From positions 186,001-250,000 of the forward strand of contig NZ_JSEF01000006.1 in NCBI RefSeq assembly GCF_000805675.1: a stretch of 64,000 nt of DNA, written 5' to 3'. This DNA is from Corynebacterium minutissimum. GTDB taxonomy: Bacteria > Actinomycetota > Actinomycetes > Mycobacteriales > Mycobacteriaceae. Both the position numbers and the translations under genes were made by a program. Positions 32,899 to 41,268 of this stretch are shown here, piece after piece. Below the pieces are notes generated by a model, which worked only from the letters and a program-made list of their open reading frames with translations, did not search any database and was not told the origin of the DNA. Within the stretch, counting starts at the first letter, position 1; each line of letters begins with the position of its first letter.

Positions 32899-34152
32899 TT
32901 AGCCGTGCCACAGCGTGGAAATGGGCATTGCCCATAGGTTCTCGCCCATTGGTAGGACGTCTTTGCCTGTATACAGTACGATTCCTGCGCGGAAGGAAGA
33001 GCCTGCAACCTGCTGAAGGTAGCGCAGTCCGGCAAAGTCTTTCGGCTGAATCGACATCGCAGCTTTGACTTCGATGCCAACAATGTCCCGGGAACGCGAT
33101 TCCAATACGAGGTTCACTTCTTTGCCAGTGGACGTACGAAAGTGGAAGAGGCGATAGTCAATCGAAGACCAGGCCTTCTGCTTCAAGAGCTCGTTGGCGA
33201 CGAAAGCTTCGCAGATACCGCCGGTGATCGTGCTGGAGATATTCATCTCTAATGCCTCTGGATCAAGCCCGGCCAGGCTTGTAGCAAGTGCGGTATCCGA
33301 AAGAAAGACCTTGGGCTTAGAAATAGCCCGCTTCTCTAGATTGGTTCCCCAAGACGGCAACTGGTTGAGCAAGAAGACATCACTCAATGCAGTTACATAG
33401 GTAGGGACCGAGCGTTGAGGAATATCGAGTGCGCGCCCAATGTGTGCCGCTACAAGCTCGGCAGTTCCTTGTGCCGCCAACTTGTTGAGAAGATTGCTCA
33501 AACGGTCGGGGAATTGAATACCGTAGAGCTCGGCAGCATCCTTCGACAGTACTCGTTCAATGTAGGCGTCGAACCAGCGGTGCTGTCGCCGCCGGCTAGC
33601 ATCTCTCAGCCCTGGGAAACTCGGTGTGCAGAAGAGCTGAAAGTAGTCACTCCGGGAAGGAGTAAACGTGGGATTCAGCCCTGAATCCCCTAATGACCAC
33701 ACCCGGCCGGCAAAGTCATCGTAGATGCCCAAGCGTTCACCCACGCTAAGGCCGTGAAGGCGAATTGTTTCTGCACGGCCAGCGAGCGACTCCTCAGCTC
33801 CTCTGAGGCCAAGGAGATTCGACGAACCAGTGAGGATAAAGCGTCCTGGTCGTCGATCTTCTTCGAGCGCGCCTTTGATGGCACGAAAGAGCTCGGGCGC
33901 GCGTTGAATTTCATCAATTGCTAGTGTCCCCTTGGGGATCTGCCTGACAAACCCGTCTGGGTCCTCTTGTGCAGATGCCAGCGAAGCGCTCTCATCAAGA
34001 TTAAAGAACCTATGCTTTCTATCTTCGAGCAATTGATGAACGAGGGTGCTCTTTCCTACCTGGCGTGCGCCAGAAATAGTCAGCACAGGCGTATCTGAGA
34101 GGATTTCCTCCGCCAGATCTTGTGCGTTTCTATGTAGAAAAGAATCAGTCAT
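32899..34152 (-). CDS. AAA ATPase with DUF4143 domain
   Basis: A 417-residue protein; ATG 34152 gives the usual N-terminus (MTDSFLHRNAQDLAEEILSD), while the upstream open frame is only translated repeat. Walker A is GARQVGKS (28-35), Walker B TLAIDEIQRAPELF (about 72-85), sensor LTGSSNLL (about 103-110). The C-terminal DUF4143 part carries FEAFVANELLKQ-like CEAFVANELLKQKAW and a nuclease-like strand KEVNLVLESRSRDIVGIEVKA (D/E...ExK), as in this family of restriction-fold ATPases. Such genes are mobile and of unclear role, possibly defence or antitoxin-like. Exact 22-bp tandem repeats lie just upstream. Confidence 0.85.
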   Translation of the reverse strand: MTDSFLHRNAQDLAEEILSDTPVLTISGARQVGKSTLVHQLLEDRKHRFFNLDESASLASAQEDPDGFVRQIPKGTLAIDEIQRAPELFRAIKGALEEDRRPGRFILTGSSNLLGLRGAEESLAGRAETIRLHGLSVGERLGIYDDFAGRVWSLGDSGLNPTFTPSRSDYFQLFCTPSFPGLRDASRRRQHRWFDAYIERVLSKDAAELYGIQFPDRLSNLLNKLAAQGTAELVAAHIGRALDIPQRSVPTYVTALSDVFLLNQLPSWGTNLEKRAISKPKVFLSDTALATSLAGLDPEALEMNISSTITGGICEAFVANELLKQKAWSSIDYRLFHFRTSTGKEVNLVLESRSRDIVGIEVKAAMSIQPKDFAGLRYLQQVAGSSFRAGIVLYTGKDVLPMGENLWAMPISTLWHG

Positions 34153-34174
34153 GACAGTCAATCTACCTGCGATG

Positions 34175-34270
34175 TTGCGGTTCTGCAAGGCTTTCGTTGC
34201 CGTTCTGCAAGCCCCGCGTTGCCATTCTGCAAGGGTTCCATTGCCGTTCTGCAATGCTCTCGTTGCCGTT
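34175..34270. repeat. 22-bp tandem repeats upstream of the DUF4143 gene
   Basis: TTGCCGTTCTGCAAG or a one-base variant occurs at 34175, 34197, 34219 and 34241, exactly 22 bases apart, with a partial fifth copy (TTGCCGTT) at 34263. The remaining 7 bases of each unit vary. The block begins 23 bases before ATG 34152. Spacing of two helical turns suggests cooperative binding of a regulator on one DNA face. Confidence 0.8.
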
Positions 34271-34290
34271 TGATCACACCGTGAAACGCC

Positions 34291-34338
34291 AAAAAGAGGG
34301 CACCCGCGGCCGTCGTAAAGCGGAGCGAGGGTGCCCTC
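34291..34338 (-). terminator. Terminator of the secreted three-gene operon
   Basis: A 10-bp stem (GAGGGCACCC with GGGTGCCCTC) followed on the minus strand by CTTTTTGG lies about 34 bases past the stop at 34372. Confidence 0.8.
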
Positions 34339-34371
34339 TGTGGTGGGGCTCAGGGAGGTGAGCTAGTTCAG

Positions 34372-34953
34372 TTAGCTCCAGACGGGGGCGTCACCAAGCT
34401 GCAGCTCGGAGTAGCGCGCCTCCGGAACCGTGGCGGAGTAGGGCTTGCCCACAGCCTCCCATTCCTGGTCGGAGTTGCAGCGCACGTCCTGGCCGTCGGT
34501 GTCGAGCATGGTGAAGCCCCACACCAGCTTGCCCTGGGAGTTGGCCGGCAGCTCGTAGGGGCCAACCTCCTGGTTGAGCTTCCAGTGCTGCTCGTTGACG
34601 TAAGTGAAACCGTAGGTCTGGGTCAGCACCTTGGCCAGCTCGCCCACGCCCTTGATGGAACCGGAGACCTCGATGGTCTGCGTGCGGGCCTGAGTCACGG
34701 TGTGGCTCACCGGCACGGGTTCATCGTTGCGATTGGCCACGCTGGTGGCGTCGGTTTGCTTGAACCAGCGGCGGGTAGCGGTGACGTAGGTGCCGTTCTC
34801 ACCGGGCGTCGAGCAGTGTGTGCCCGGCTTGTGGTCCTCGTTCCAGCGCTGGGGCAGCTCGAAGTCCCCGCCGAAGTCCGCGGCGTGGGCAACAGGAGCG
34901 GCCGCCAACAGGCTCAGTGCGGCAAAGGTGCTCGCGATGGACTTCTTCAGCAC
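34372..34953 (-). CDS. Secreted beta-rich protein 1 (paralog of the next gene)
   Basis: A 193-residue protein starting at GTG 34953, three bases after the upstream stop. The signal peptide is MLKKSIASTFAALSLLAAAP (cleavage AHA). The mature part has GTHCSTPGENGTYVTATRRW, NRNDEPVPVSHTVTQARTQT, a Ser/Thr-rich central span ending QEVGPYELPANSQGKLVWGF, and VRCNSDQEW. The two cysteines may pair. It aligns along its length with the 190-residue protein at 34957. The alternating Thr/Ser/aromatic pattern around the middle resembles aerolysin-like beta-hairpin proteins; this is only a resemblance. Function unknown. Confidence 0.75.
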   Translation of the reverse strand: MLKKSIASTFAALSLLAAAPVAHAADFGGDFELPQRWNEDHKPGTHCSTPGENGTYVTATRRWFKQTDATSVANRNDEPVPVSHTVTQARTQTIEVSGSIKGVGELAKVLTQTYGFTYVNEQHWKLNQEVGPYELPANSQGKLVWGFTMLDTDGQDVRCNSDQEWEAVGKPYSATVPEARYSELQLGDAPVWS

Positions 34954-34956
34954 GCC

Positions 34957-35529
34957 TTAACCCCAATCGTTGTTATCGCGCGTGGAGACCTCAATGTGGC
35001 GCTCCTTCGGCAGGGTAGCGGTGAAGGTACCGCCGTTGGGCTGCCAGGTGTTATCGGAACCGCAGATGGTCTTCTGACCCTCAAAGTCGGAGACGACCCA
35101 GCCGGCACGCAGCACGGCAGTCTTGCCCGGGGCGATGTTGTACGGACCGACCTGCTCGCCGACCTCGTAGGACTGGGAATCGGTGTAGCTGGAGGAGAAG
35201 GTGAAGTTGATCAGGTCCATCAGCTTGAAGTCCACGCCGGCGGAGACGTTCCAGGTCTTGGTCTTGGTTTCCGTGATGGAGCGGGTAACCGGCAGCGGCT
35301 CGTCGTTGTAGTTGGACACGGTCCAGGAACCAGCGGAGCCGTCGAAGTAGGTGCGCTTGATGTCGACGGTCTGGCCGGTGTCGCCCGGGTTGGCGCAGTG
35401 CTCACCAATGGTGGTCGGGTTGGCCGGGCCCAGGTCGCGAGCTGGCAGGGCGTTAGCTGCTGGTGCGAGGATCAAGCCGGAAGCAACGGCCAGGGCAGCG
35501 GTAGTGGAAGCGATCTTGGTTTTGAACAT
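34957..35529 (-). CDS. Secreted beta-rich protein 2
   Basis: A 190-residue protein, ATG 35529, with signal peptide MFKTKIASTTAALAVASGLI (cleavage ANA). The mature part reads GEHCANPGDTGQTVDIKRTY, NYNDEPLPVTRSITETKTKT, a FTFSSSYTDSQSYEVGEQVG segment and PYNIAPGKTAVLRAGW, then TICGSDNTW. Every block matches paralog 1 (EHC/THC, YNDEP/RNDEP, VGPYNI/VGPYEL). Residues 85-125, rich in alternating Ser/Thr/Phe/Tyr, could be an amphipathic hairpin. It is the middle gene of the operon. Function unknown. Confidence 0.75.
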   Translation of the reverse strand: MFKTKIASTTAALAVASGLILAPAANALPARDLGPANPTTIGEHCANPGDTGQTVDIKRTYFDGSAGSWTVSNYNDEPLPVTRSITETKTKTWNVSAGVDFKLMDLINFTFSSSYTDSQSYEVGEQVGPYNIAPGKTAVLRAGWVVSDFEGQKTICGSDNTWQPNGGTFTATLPKERHIEVSTRDNNDWG

Positions 35530-35559
35530 GGTGTTTTCTTCTTGAATATTTGAAAGGGA

Positions 35560-36849
35560 TTAGTAGATGGTCTGGGTAGGAACCGGAAGGTCGCGGTACT
35601 CGTCCGGGGTGACATCCTCGGTACGGGTGGAGCCGTCCTTGCCCGTGATGGCGGCCTCCGCCCAGAAACCGCTGGGCGCAGTGGTCTGCTTGTAGTTGGA
35701 GGTCAGGCTGTACTTTCCGTCCTTACCGCAGTGGATCTCGCGGTAGTTGATGCGGGTCATGGTGGTGCCGTACTCCACGCGGACGCGCTCGCCCGGGGCT
35801 AGGTCGATGTGCTCGAGCTCAGTTCCCACCGGCATGTAGGCGCGCTTGACCGCACCGACGGATTCCAGCCAGCCCTTCGGGATATCACCCCGGTTGCCCT
35901 GCCAGTTGGTGTATGGAGCGTGCTCTGCGCCGACGACGAAGTCTGTGACTGGTGCGTACTCGTAGTCGCCCTTGGACCAGTTGAGGAAGTCGGTGGAGTA
36001 GCCCGGCTTGCGGAACGTCGGGGTCACCGCGGTGATGTCCAGCGGGTACCAGGAGCTATCGCGGCCTTCGCAGGTCTCGCCCTCCTTGGGCCACGACGGA
36101 TCGCGCTGCAGCTCCTCAGAAGGCTGCATGATTTCATCCTTCTTGGGGTCCGCAATCTTCTCCAGGCTCGGACCGGAGACGGAGGTGTAGGTGCCCTCGA
36201 TGGGCTTGGAGTTCGCGCCCGGGGAGCGGGACGGAATCTCCATGGCCAGGTCCGAAATGGAACCGTCTGCCTTGATGATGTAGGCAAAAGCATAGCGCTC
36301 AGCTGGGCCCTTGCCGCGGATGACGTTGGCGCCCGGCATGTTCTCTAGGCGGTCATCGTTGCAACCGACGAACATGGAGATGAAGTCCTTTTCCACCACG
36401 CCGTACTCCACGCGGAAAGACTCACCCGGCTTGAGCGTGATGGGGCCAAAGGTCTCCTTATCGTGCCAACCGTTGCTCAGCTTCAGTCCGATATCGGACT
36501 TAGCCGTGGTGTCCCACCCGGAAGGCATAGCAGCCTTGGAGTTGGCCTCAATCTTGTGGTTGGTGCCCGTTTCCACAGAGGCGGTGTAGGGCACCTCCTG
36601 GTTGGTGGTGTTCTTAAACTGTAGGGTGCCGTCGCTAACGTAGCGGCGTCCCGTCTCCGCAAAGCGCCACTCCGGCGTGGCGTTATCTTCACCGGCCGCA
36701 CTGCAGCTCTTGTAGAGGTTCGTGATGGGGTAAGCCTGCGGCATGGGCGGAATGTTAGCCGCCTGTGCTGCGGGCGCGATGATGGCCGCGCTCGCCATCG
36801 CGGCTGTGGCCGCCAACGGCGCGAGCGCGCGGAGTCCCTTGATATGCAC
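35560..36849 (-). CDS. Secreted beta-rich protein 3, two-repeat version
   Basis: A 429-residue protein beginning GTG 36849, with signal peptide HIKGLRALAPLAATAAMASA (cleavage AQA). It contains two copies of the domain seen in the shorter partners: KSCSAAGEDNATPEWRFAET ... TLKPGESFRVEYGVVEKDF (about 47-150) and ETCEGRDSSWYPLDITAVTP ... DLAPGERVRVEYGTTMTRIN (about 257-390). Both have a Cys near the start and one after the GxxVxVEYG strand (FVGCN, EIHCG). It is the first gene of the operon. Duplication of the domain and three linked paralogs suggest subunits of one extracellular complex. Confidence 0.75.
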   Translation of the reverse strand: MHIKGLRALAPLAATAAMASAAIIAPAAQAANIPPMPQAYPITNLYKSCSAAGEDNATPEWRFAETGRRYVSDGTLQFKNTTNQEVPYTASVETGTNHKIEANSKAAMPSGWDTTAKSDIGLKLSNGWHDKETFGPITLKPGESFRVEYGVVEKDFISMFVGCNDDRLENMPGANVIRGKGPAERYAFAYIIKADGSISDLAMEIPSRSPGANSKPIEGTYTSVSGPSLEKIADPKKDEIMQPSEELQRDPSWPKEGETCEGRDSSWYPLDITAVTPTFRKPGYSTDFLNWSKGDYEYAPVTDFVVGAEHAPYTNWQGNRGDIPKGWLESVGAVKRAYMPVGTELEHIDLAPGERVRVEYGTTMTRINYREIHCGKDGKYSLTSNYKQTTAPSGFWAEAAITGKDGSTRTEDVTPDEYRDLPVPTQTIY

Positions 36850-37304
36850 CTGGATACCGTCCTTAAAGAAACTTAAAAAATAATGGGTAACTTCTTGAAT
36901 CCTGGGACAATCTTAGGAGCCAGAAACGCTCTCCTCAATAAAGCGAGAAAAATATTTTTTACACCCGCAAGAAAGTTAGCAATGTTAAGCGCCTGGAGAC
37001 CAGTGTTTTGACCGTTCGTGCACCATCGTTCGATTAACCCTGTTTGGAGGTGTTGACATTCTGACCTTTCATCCGAAGGTGCTGGCAGTGAGCTTAAAGT
37101 TGAATGTGTACTGCTGAGGCTGTGCGCTACCGGCCGTCGCGCCCATATCCACATTTCTCACCCTCGGGGTAGGGGACGTGCGGCCGCTACTTCGGTAAGT
37201 CCTACGCCGCGCTTGCCGACTTCCCCCTTATCTCAACCACCACCCCTTCCGCATGCCGAAAGGAACGTCCGGTGAGGAGTGCGAAAATATGTTCCCAGGA
37301 GACT
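36850..37304. other. Intergenic region, no gene seen
   Basis: About 455 bases, AT-rich near 36870-36990, containing the promoter for the secreted operon. CTACGCCGCGCTTGCCGAC at 37202-37220 recurs with one change at about 38779-38797, on the other side of arcA. No convincing coding sequence or RNA is visible. Confidence 0.4.
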
Positions 37305-38552
37305 TTAGTAATCCACGGCATCCCGAATGATGGGACACGTCATGCAGTGTCCACCACCGCGGCCTCGGCCAAGCTCCGCCGAGCCAATTTCCACGACCTC
37401 CACGCCCGCGGCTCGCAGCTTCTTGTTGGTGTGCTTGTTGCGGTCATAGGCCACCACCACGCCGGGCTCAATTGCCACGACGTTGTTGGCATCGTCCCAC
37501 TGCTCACGCGCGGCAGTGTAGGTATCGCCGCCCGTCTCGATGACTTCGAACGTTCCAATGCCAAGCGCCTGAGCGACAACGGTGAGGAAGGATTCGGTGG
37601 GTAGTTCGACGTCGAAAGGCGCCGTGCTCGTTGAAGGGCGCAACACGATGGGGCGAATGGTGTCAACGACCTTGGGGTAGGCGGTGACCTTATCCGCATC
37701 CAGAAAGGTGAAGACGGTGTCGAGGTGCATTGACGCGCGATCCTTGGCCATGGCAGCGATGATGATCTGGGTGGCCGCTTCTTCCTCAAAGAGGCGCATG
37801 GCCAGCCTGCTGACTCCTTGCCACGTGGTGCGCTCACCCATGCCGACGAGCACGATGCCCTTGCCGATCGGCATGATGTCACCGCCTTCAAGTGCGGCCA
37901 AACCCTGGTCTTCGTCAGTATTGCCGTACCAGAACTTGAAATCTGCGTTGGCAAACCGCGGGTGGAAGTTGTAGATAGCGCGGGTCAGCAGCGTTTCCTG
38001 GTGCCGCGCCGGCATACGCATGGGGTTGAGAGACACCCCACCGTAAATCCACGCCGAATTATCGCGCGCATACTGCGTATTGGGCAGCGGGCGCAACGCA
38101 AACGCGGTGGGGCCATAGACCGCGCGCATCGTATCAATGATGCCGTGGCCTAGGCCCTCGGGAATTTCAGCAAAGGGCACTCCACCAATGAGCAGCTCTG
38201 CGAGCCGTTTCGTGGGAAGCTCCTCGAACCAGTGGCGCAGCTCGCCGCCGATTCCAGCACCGACGTTTCTATCCAGGAGCTTGTAATCCAGGATGAAATC
38301 GCGCCCACCTTCCGTGTCCAGGGCTTCCTTCAGGAGCGTGTGCATGTCCAGAACGTCGACATCATGCTCACGCAGCTTGGCGACGAACTCCTCATGGTGC
38401 CTCTTAGCCTCATCAACCCACAGGACGTCATCGAAGAGCAGGTCTTTACAGTTGCTCGGTGTCAGCCGCTCGTGTGCGAGCCCCGGCGCACACACCATCA
38501 CTTGGCGGAGCTTTCCTGCCTCGGACCAGACGCCTGGTGGGGGAGTTGTCAT
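37305..38552 (-). CDS. arcA: Arginine deiminase
   Basis: A 415-residue enzyme that would convert L-arginine to citrulline and ammonia. Motifs are [18 protein letters not shown] at the N-terminus, the FxARDNSAW-type substrate loop [15 protein letters not shown] (about 163-177), [11 protein letters not shown] (about 276-286) and the catalytic Cys403 in [13 protein letters not shown] 38552. No carbamate kinase, ornithine carbamoyltransferase or antiporter gene adjoins it, so it is a solo arcA: useful for ammonia release and acid tolerance or arginine depletion rather than the full ADI energy pathway, unless the other genes lie elsewhere. Confidence 0.95.
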   Translation of the reverse strand: MTTPPPGVWSEAGKLRQVMVCAPGLAHERLTPSNCKDLLFDDVLWVDEAKRHHEEFVAKLREHDVDVLDMHTLLKEALDTEGGRDFILDYKLLDRNVGAGIGGELRHWFEELPTKRLAELLIGGVPFAEIPEGLGHGIIDTMRAVYGPTAFALRPLPNTQYARDNSAWIYGGVSLNPMRMPARHQETLLTRAIYNFHPRFANADFKFWYGNTDEDQGLAALEGGDIMPIGKGIVLVGMGERTTWQGVSRLAMRLFEEEAATQIIIAAMAKDRASMHLDTVFTFLDADKVTAYPKVVDTIRPIVLRPSTSTAPFDVELPTESFLTVVAQALGIGTFEVIETGGDTYTAAREQWDDANNVVAIEPGVVVAYDRNKHTNKKLRAAGVEVVEIGSAELGRGRGGGHCMTCPIIRDAVDY

Positions 38553-38964
38553 GTGCGTGAACCTTTCCTAGCCCTCGGTGAGGCGCGCCATTTCTCTATT
38601 TGGTGAATGGAGTCACCGTAGGTTGATGAATGTGAACTAGGTGACAATTCTATGGGGGTTTTGTGCTTTTTCAAACTCCCCTCGCTAACAGGAAAGTCCA
38701 CGTAGATGTAGGTTTTGCGACTGGGTGCATACTATTATCCCTGTTTATTCATGCGGTGCCGGCAGGCGCATGGCGAGGCTCTACGCCGTGCTTGCCGACG
38801 CTCACCTCCCCGCCACTGCGGTAATGCCGACACTGACGGCCATCGCGCCTCAGCCAGTGAACGGATGAATAAATGCGGAGCGGATGAAAACTTTGCGCGA
38901 ATAGTAGAGGTGCAAACGTGCGGGGTAGCTGCGGCGAGCAGCCTAAGCGGCGACCGCGAATTCG
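38553..38964. other. Intergenic region, no gene seen
   Basis: About 410 bases between arcA and the AAA ATPase gene. It contains the CTACGCCGTGCTTGCCGAC copy noted for 37202. Open frames here have no ribosome site or recognisable product. Confidence 0.4.
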
Positions 38965-40158
38965 CTATTGGTAATCGAAGCCCTCGGCGATAAGGCTCGC
39001 TGCGTGTTCGCGGAGATAGTCGCGTAAGTATGGCAAGGCGAAATCGACTTCGCCGTGGCCGGTGGTGGTGATCATTTCAGCGTCGAGAAGCCGGCGGCGA
39101 TAGTTGCCTACGTAAGAATCAGTTTGATTAAAGCGGGCCTTGATGTCCGATATTTGGGAGGGGCCATCATCTTGGGCCATGTAGACCAAGAAGCTTCGAT
39201 CGACGGTGGAGAGATCTGAGAGTGCGGGCTCATGAACAAGTTGTCCGAGCTTGCGCTGTGCTGTTGCGACTCCCCGCTGGGCAGCGTCGACTGAGATTTC
39301 GGCGACACCGTCAGAAGAACGCTCCTTTTCCCTAAAGGAGCACTGGCCGACGAGCTGAATCATGAATGGGTATCCATGGCACGCCTCAACCGCGGTTTCC
39401 AGCGCGTCCTGTGACCACGAGGTGTTAGCGCTATGAAGGGGCTCCTCCAGCGCTTCGCGAACATCCGAATCGGAGACTCTTCCCAGTTCTATGCGGTTTG
39501 CGCGGCGAAGGAAAGTGACTGGATTGGCATCGCCGCTGCTATTGAGTTTCCCGGACAGTAGCGGTCTGATTGAGGAAGGAATGCCTGCCATAACTACAGA
39601 GATGTCTTCGCTCTCACGGACTAAGTGCTGAACTGTAGCGCCAAACTCTATGAGCTCCTGGCTTCGCTGGTGGTGCATCTCATCCAATGTTACTAGCACT
39701 CCACTGGGGGCCTGACGGGCTTTCCGGTCGAGTTCGCGCTTATAAGCCAGTAGATCCTTCAGTGCATTGCGCAGCGAGTACGTTGACTCCGCAATTGCTC
39801 GTGTATCCCAATTGAGCCCGCCTCCAACACCAAGTATGGAGACGTTGAGGCCCTTGAGCTGCTTCCTGTCCCGGGATAGACGTTGGATAATGTCACTGCG
39901 CAGACGCTCAACAAACCCGGTCGTTGCAGTGTCGCTGAGAGTGAGCCAACCACGCGTGAGTGCCTCGTCTTCGAAAGCGTTGAGAAGAGCAGTCTTCCCA
40001 ATGCCGCGTGGGCCGATGATGAGTGAGATTCTTTCGTGGGCGCCAGGGCCTTCATCGAGCGCAAAACCGAAGTCACGGATGGCATCGCTGCGGCCAACCA
40101 GTAATGGGGGAGTGGCGCCGAGGGTAGCTGTAAAAGGATTGGTTGGCTTCGGATTCAT
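38965..40158 (-). CDS. AAA+ ATPase (Orc/STAND-like ATP-binding protein)
   Basis: A 397-residue protein. Walker A is GPRGIGKT (49-56), Walker B VLVTLDEMHHQR (about 153-164), sensor-1 ISVVMAGIPSS (about 187-197), with RRANRIELGRVS and a lid region (CHGYPFMIQLVGQ). The C-terminal 90 residues look like a winged helix (LVYMAQDDGPSQISDIKARF, VGNYRRRLLDAEMITTTGHG). This layout fits Orc1/Cdc6-like or archaeal-ATPase-type AAA proteins common on mobile elements. It stands alone, with 18-bp repeats upstream. Role unknown; defence or element maintenance is possible. Confidence 0.75.
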   Translation of the reverse strand: MNPKPTNPFTATLGATPPLLVGRSDAIRDFGFALDEGPGAHERISLIIGPRGIGKTALLNAFEDEALTRGWLTLSDTATTGFVERLRSDIIQRLSRDRKQLKGLNVSILGVGGGLNWDTRAIAESTYSLRNALKDLLAYKRELDRKARQAPSGVLVTLDEMHHQRSQELIEFGATVQHLVRESEDISVVMAGIPSSIRPLLSGKLNSSGDANPVTFLRRANRIELGRVSDSDVREALEEPLHSANTSWSQDALETAVEACHGYPFMIQLVGQCSFREKERSSDGVAEISVDAAQRGVATAQRKLGQLVHEPALSDLSTVDRSFLVYMAQDDGPSQISDIKARFNQTDSYVGNYRRRLLDAEMITTTGHGEVDFALPYLRDYLREHAASLIAEGFDYQ

Positions 40159-40193
40159 GATTTCACTCTAGCCCACGATCCTTTTGAATTCTT

Positions 40194-40248
40194 GTGAAGT
40201 TTATGAATTTTGTGAATTCTTTGAAGTTTGTGAAGAGATTTGAAGCTT
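40194..40248. repeat. 18-bp imperfect tandem repeats upstream of the AAA ATPase gene
   Basis: Three units beginning GTGAA at 40194, 40212 and 40230 (periods 18 and 18, last unit 19 long) are built of TTTGAAGTTT/TGAATTTT words and are strongly AT-rich in this GC-rich region. They lie 36 bases before ATG 40158 and may be an autoregulatory binding site. Confidence 0.6.
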
Positions 40249-40338
40249 GTGTCCGAGCTCTTTTGTCGCGCACCTTGAACTGCATGAGCATCCTCTAAAG
40301 TGTCGGTGAAGAAGCAAGACCACTGCTGCCAGGGGTTC

Positions 40339-40366
40339 TTGACTCAAACCGTCGGACTGGTAATAA
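40339..40366 (+). promoter_or_regulatory. Promoter of the PTS operon
   Basis: TTGACT (40339-40344) and TAATAA (40361-40366) are separated by 16 bases, about 60 bases before the IIA gene start. This fits a vegetative sigma-A promoter. Confidence 0.45.
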
Positions 40367-40426
40367 CTTGTAGTACGTCCGGTTATCAAATGAGAATCGG
40401 TACCTGCTACAAGAAGGACTAAAGAA

Positions 40427-41257
40427 ATGTCCACAATAAATAAGCTCTTGGCGCCCGGAGCTGTTGAGCTCAACGGTCGCGCGAGTGATTGGCGCGAGGC
40501 CATACGCCTTGCGGGAAATCTGCTGGAAAGCTCTGGTTATGCCACCCAGGAGTACACGGAAGCGATGGTGAAATCCGTCGAACACAATGGTCCGTATATC
40601 GTGGTTGCCCCTGGTTTCGCTTTCGCCCATGCCCGACCATCGGAGGCTGTGAAGAACACGGCGCTGTCGTGGGTAAGGCTTGCGCAGCCAGTAGAGTTCG
40701 GCCACAAATCAAATGATCCAGTCTCCCTTGTTGTGGCGCTGGCGGCGCGCGACGCATCGGAGCACCTAGCAGCCATGAAGGAACTGGCAGGACTGCTAGG
40801 TGACTCCGCAACCCGTAGTGCCTTGGACAGTGTTTCCACAGAAGAGGAACTGCGTGATGCCCTTGACTCTGCGGGAGTAAAGAAAACCCCAGAACAGAAG
40901 ACCCCTGCCGTAACTGCTACGGCAACACCCCAGGCTGCCCGATCTGAAAAGAGCAGCGATTCGGTGCCGTCAAAGGGCAAGATTCTCACTGTTTGTGGAA
41001 ATGGCTTGGGCACCTCGCTGTTCCTCAAGAACACGTTGGAACAGGTCCTCGATGCATGGGGGTGGGGCTCGTACCTTGACGTGGAAGCAACGGACACAAT
41101 CACTGCAAAGGGCCGCGCCAAGGAAGCAGATTTCCTCCTGACATCGGGTGAGATCGCTGCCACGCTGGGGGATGTCGGCGTTCCCATCCACGTCATCGAA
41201 GATTTCACCAACATGTCCGAAATTGATGGGGCTCTGCGCGAGCTCTACGACGTTTAA
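40427..41257 (+). CDS. PTS enzyme IIA-IIB fusion, ascorbate/galactitol type
   Basis: A 276-residue phosphotransferase protein. The IIA domain (about 1-148, fructose/mannitol-ascorbate type) carries phospho-His68 in PGFAFAHARP. After an Ala/Thr/Pro/Lys linker (about 150-183), the IIB domain begins KILTVCGNGLGTS with phospho-Cys190 and ends with the IDGALRELYDV helix. It would pass phosphate from HPr to the sugar carried by the following IIC gene, which starts 11 bases downstream. The likely substrate is L-ascorbate or a similar acid sugar, by family only. Confidence 0.9.
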   Translation: MSTINKLLAPGAVELNGRASDWREAIRLAGNLLESSGYATQEYTEAMVKSVEHNGPYIVVAPGFAFAHARPSEAVKNTALSWVRLAQPVEFGHKSNDPVSLVVALAARDASEHLAAMKELAGLLGDSATRSALDSVSTEEELRDALDSAGVKKTPEQKTPAVTATATPQAARSEKSSDSVPSKGKILTVCGNGLGTSLFLKNTLEQVLDAWGWGSYLDVEATDTITAKGRAKEADFLLTSGEIAATLGDVGVPIHVIEDFTNMSEIDGALRELYDV

Positions 41258-41268
41258 GGCGGCCTAAA

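Noticed and set aside
34175-34270. 22-bp repeats as a mini-CRISPR
   Set aside because: The 7-bp intervals are far too short to be spacers.
36873-37154. 93-codon minus-strand open frame upstream of the secreted operon
   Set aside because: No ribosome site, no recognisable product, and AT-rich promoter-like sequence.
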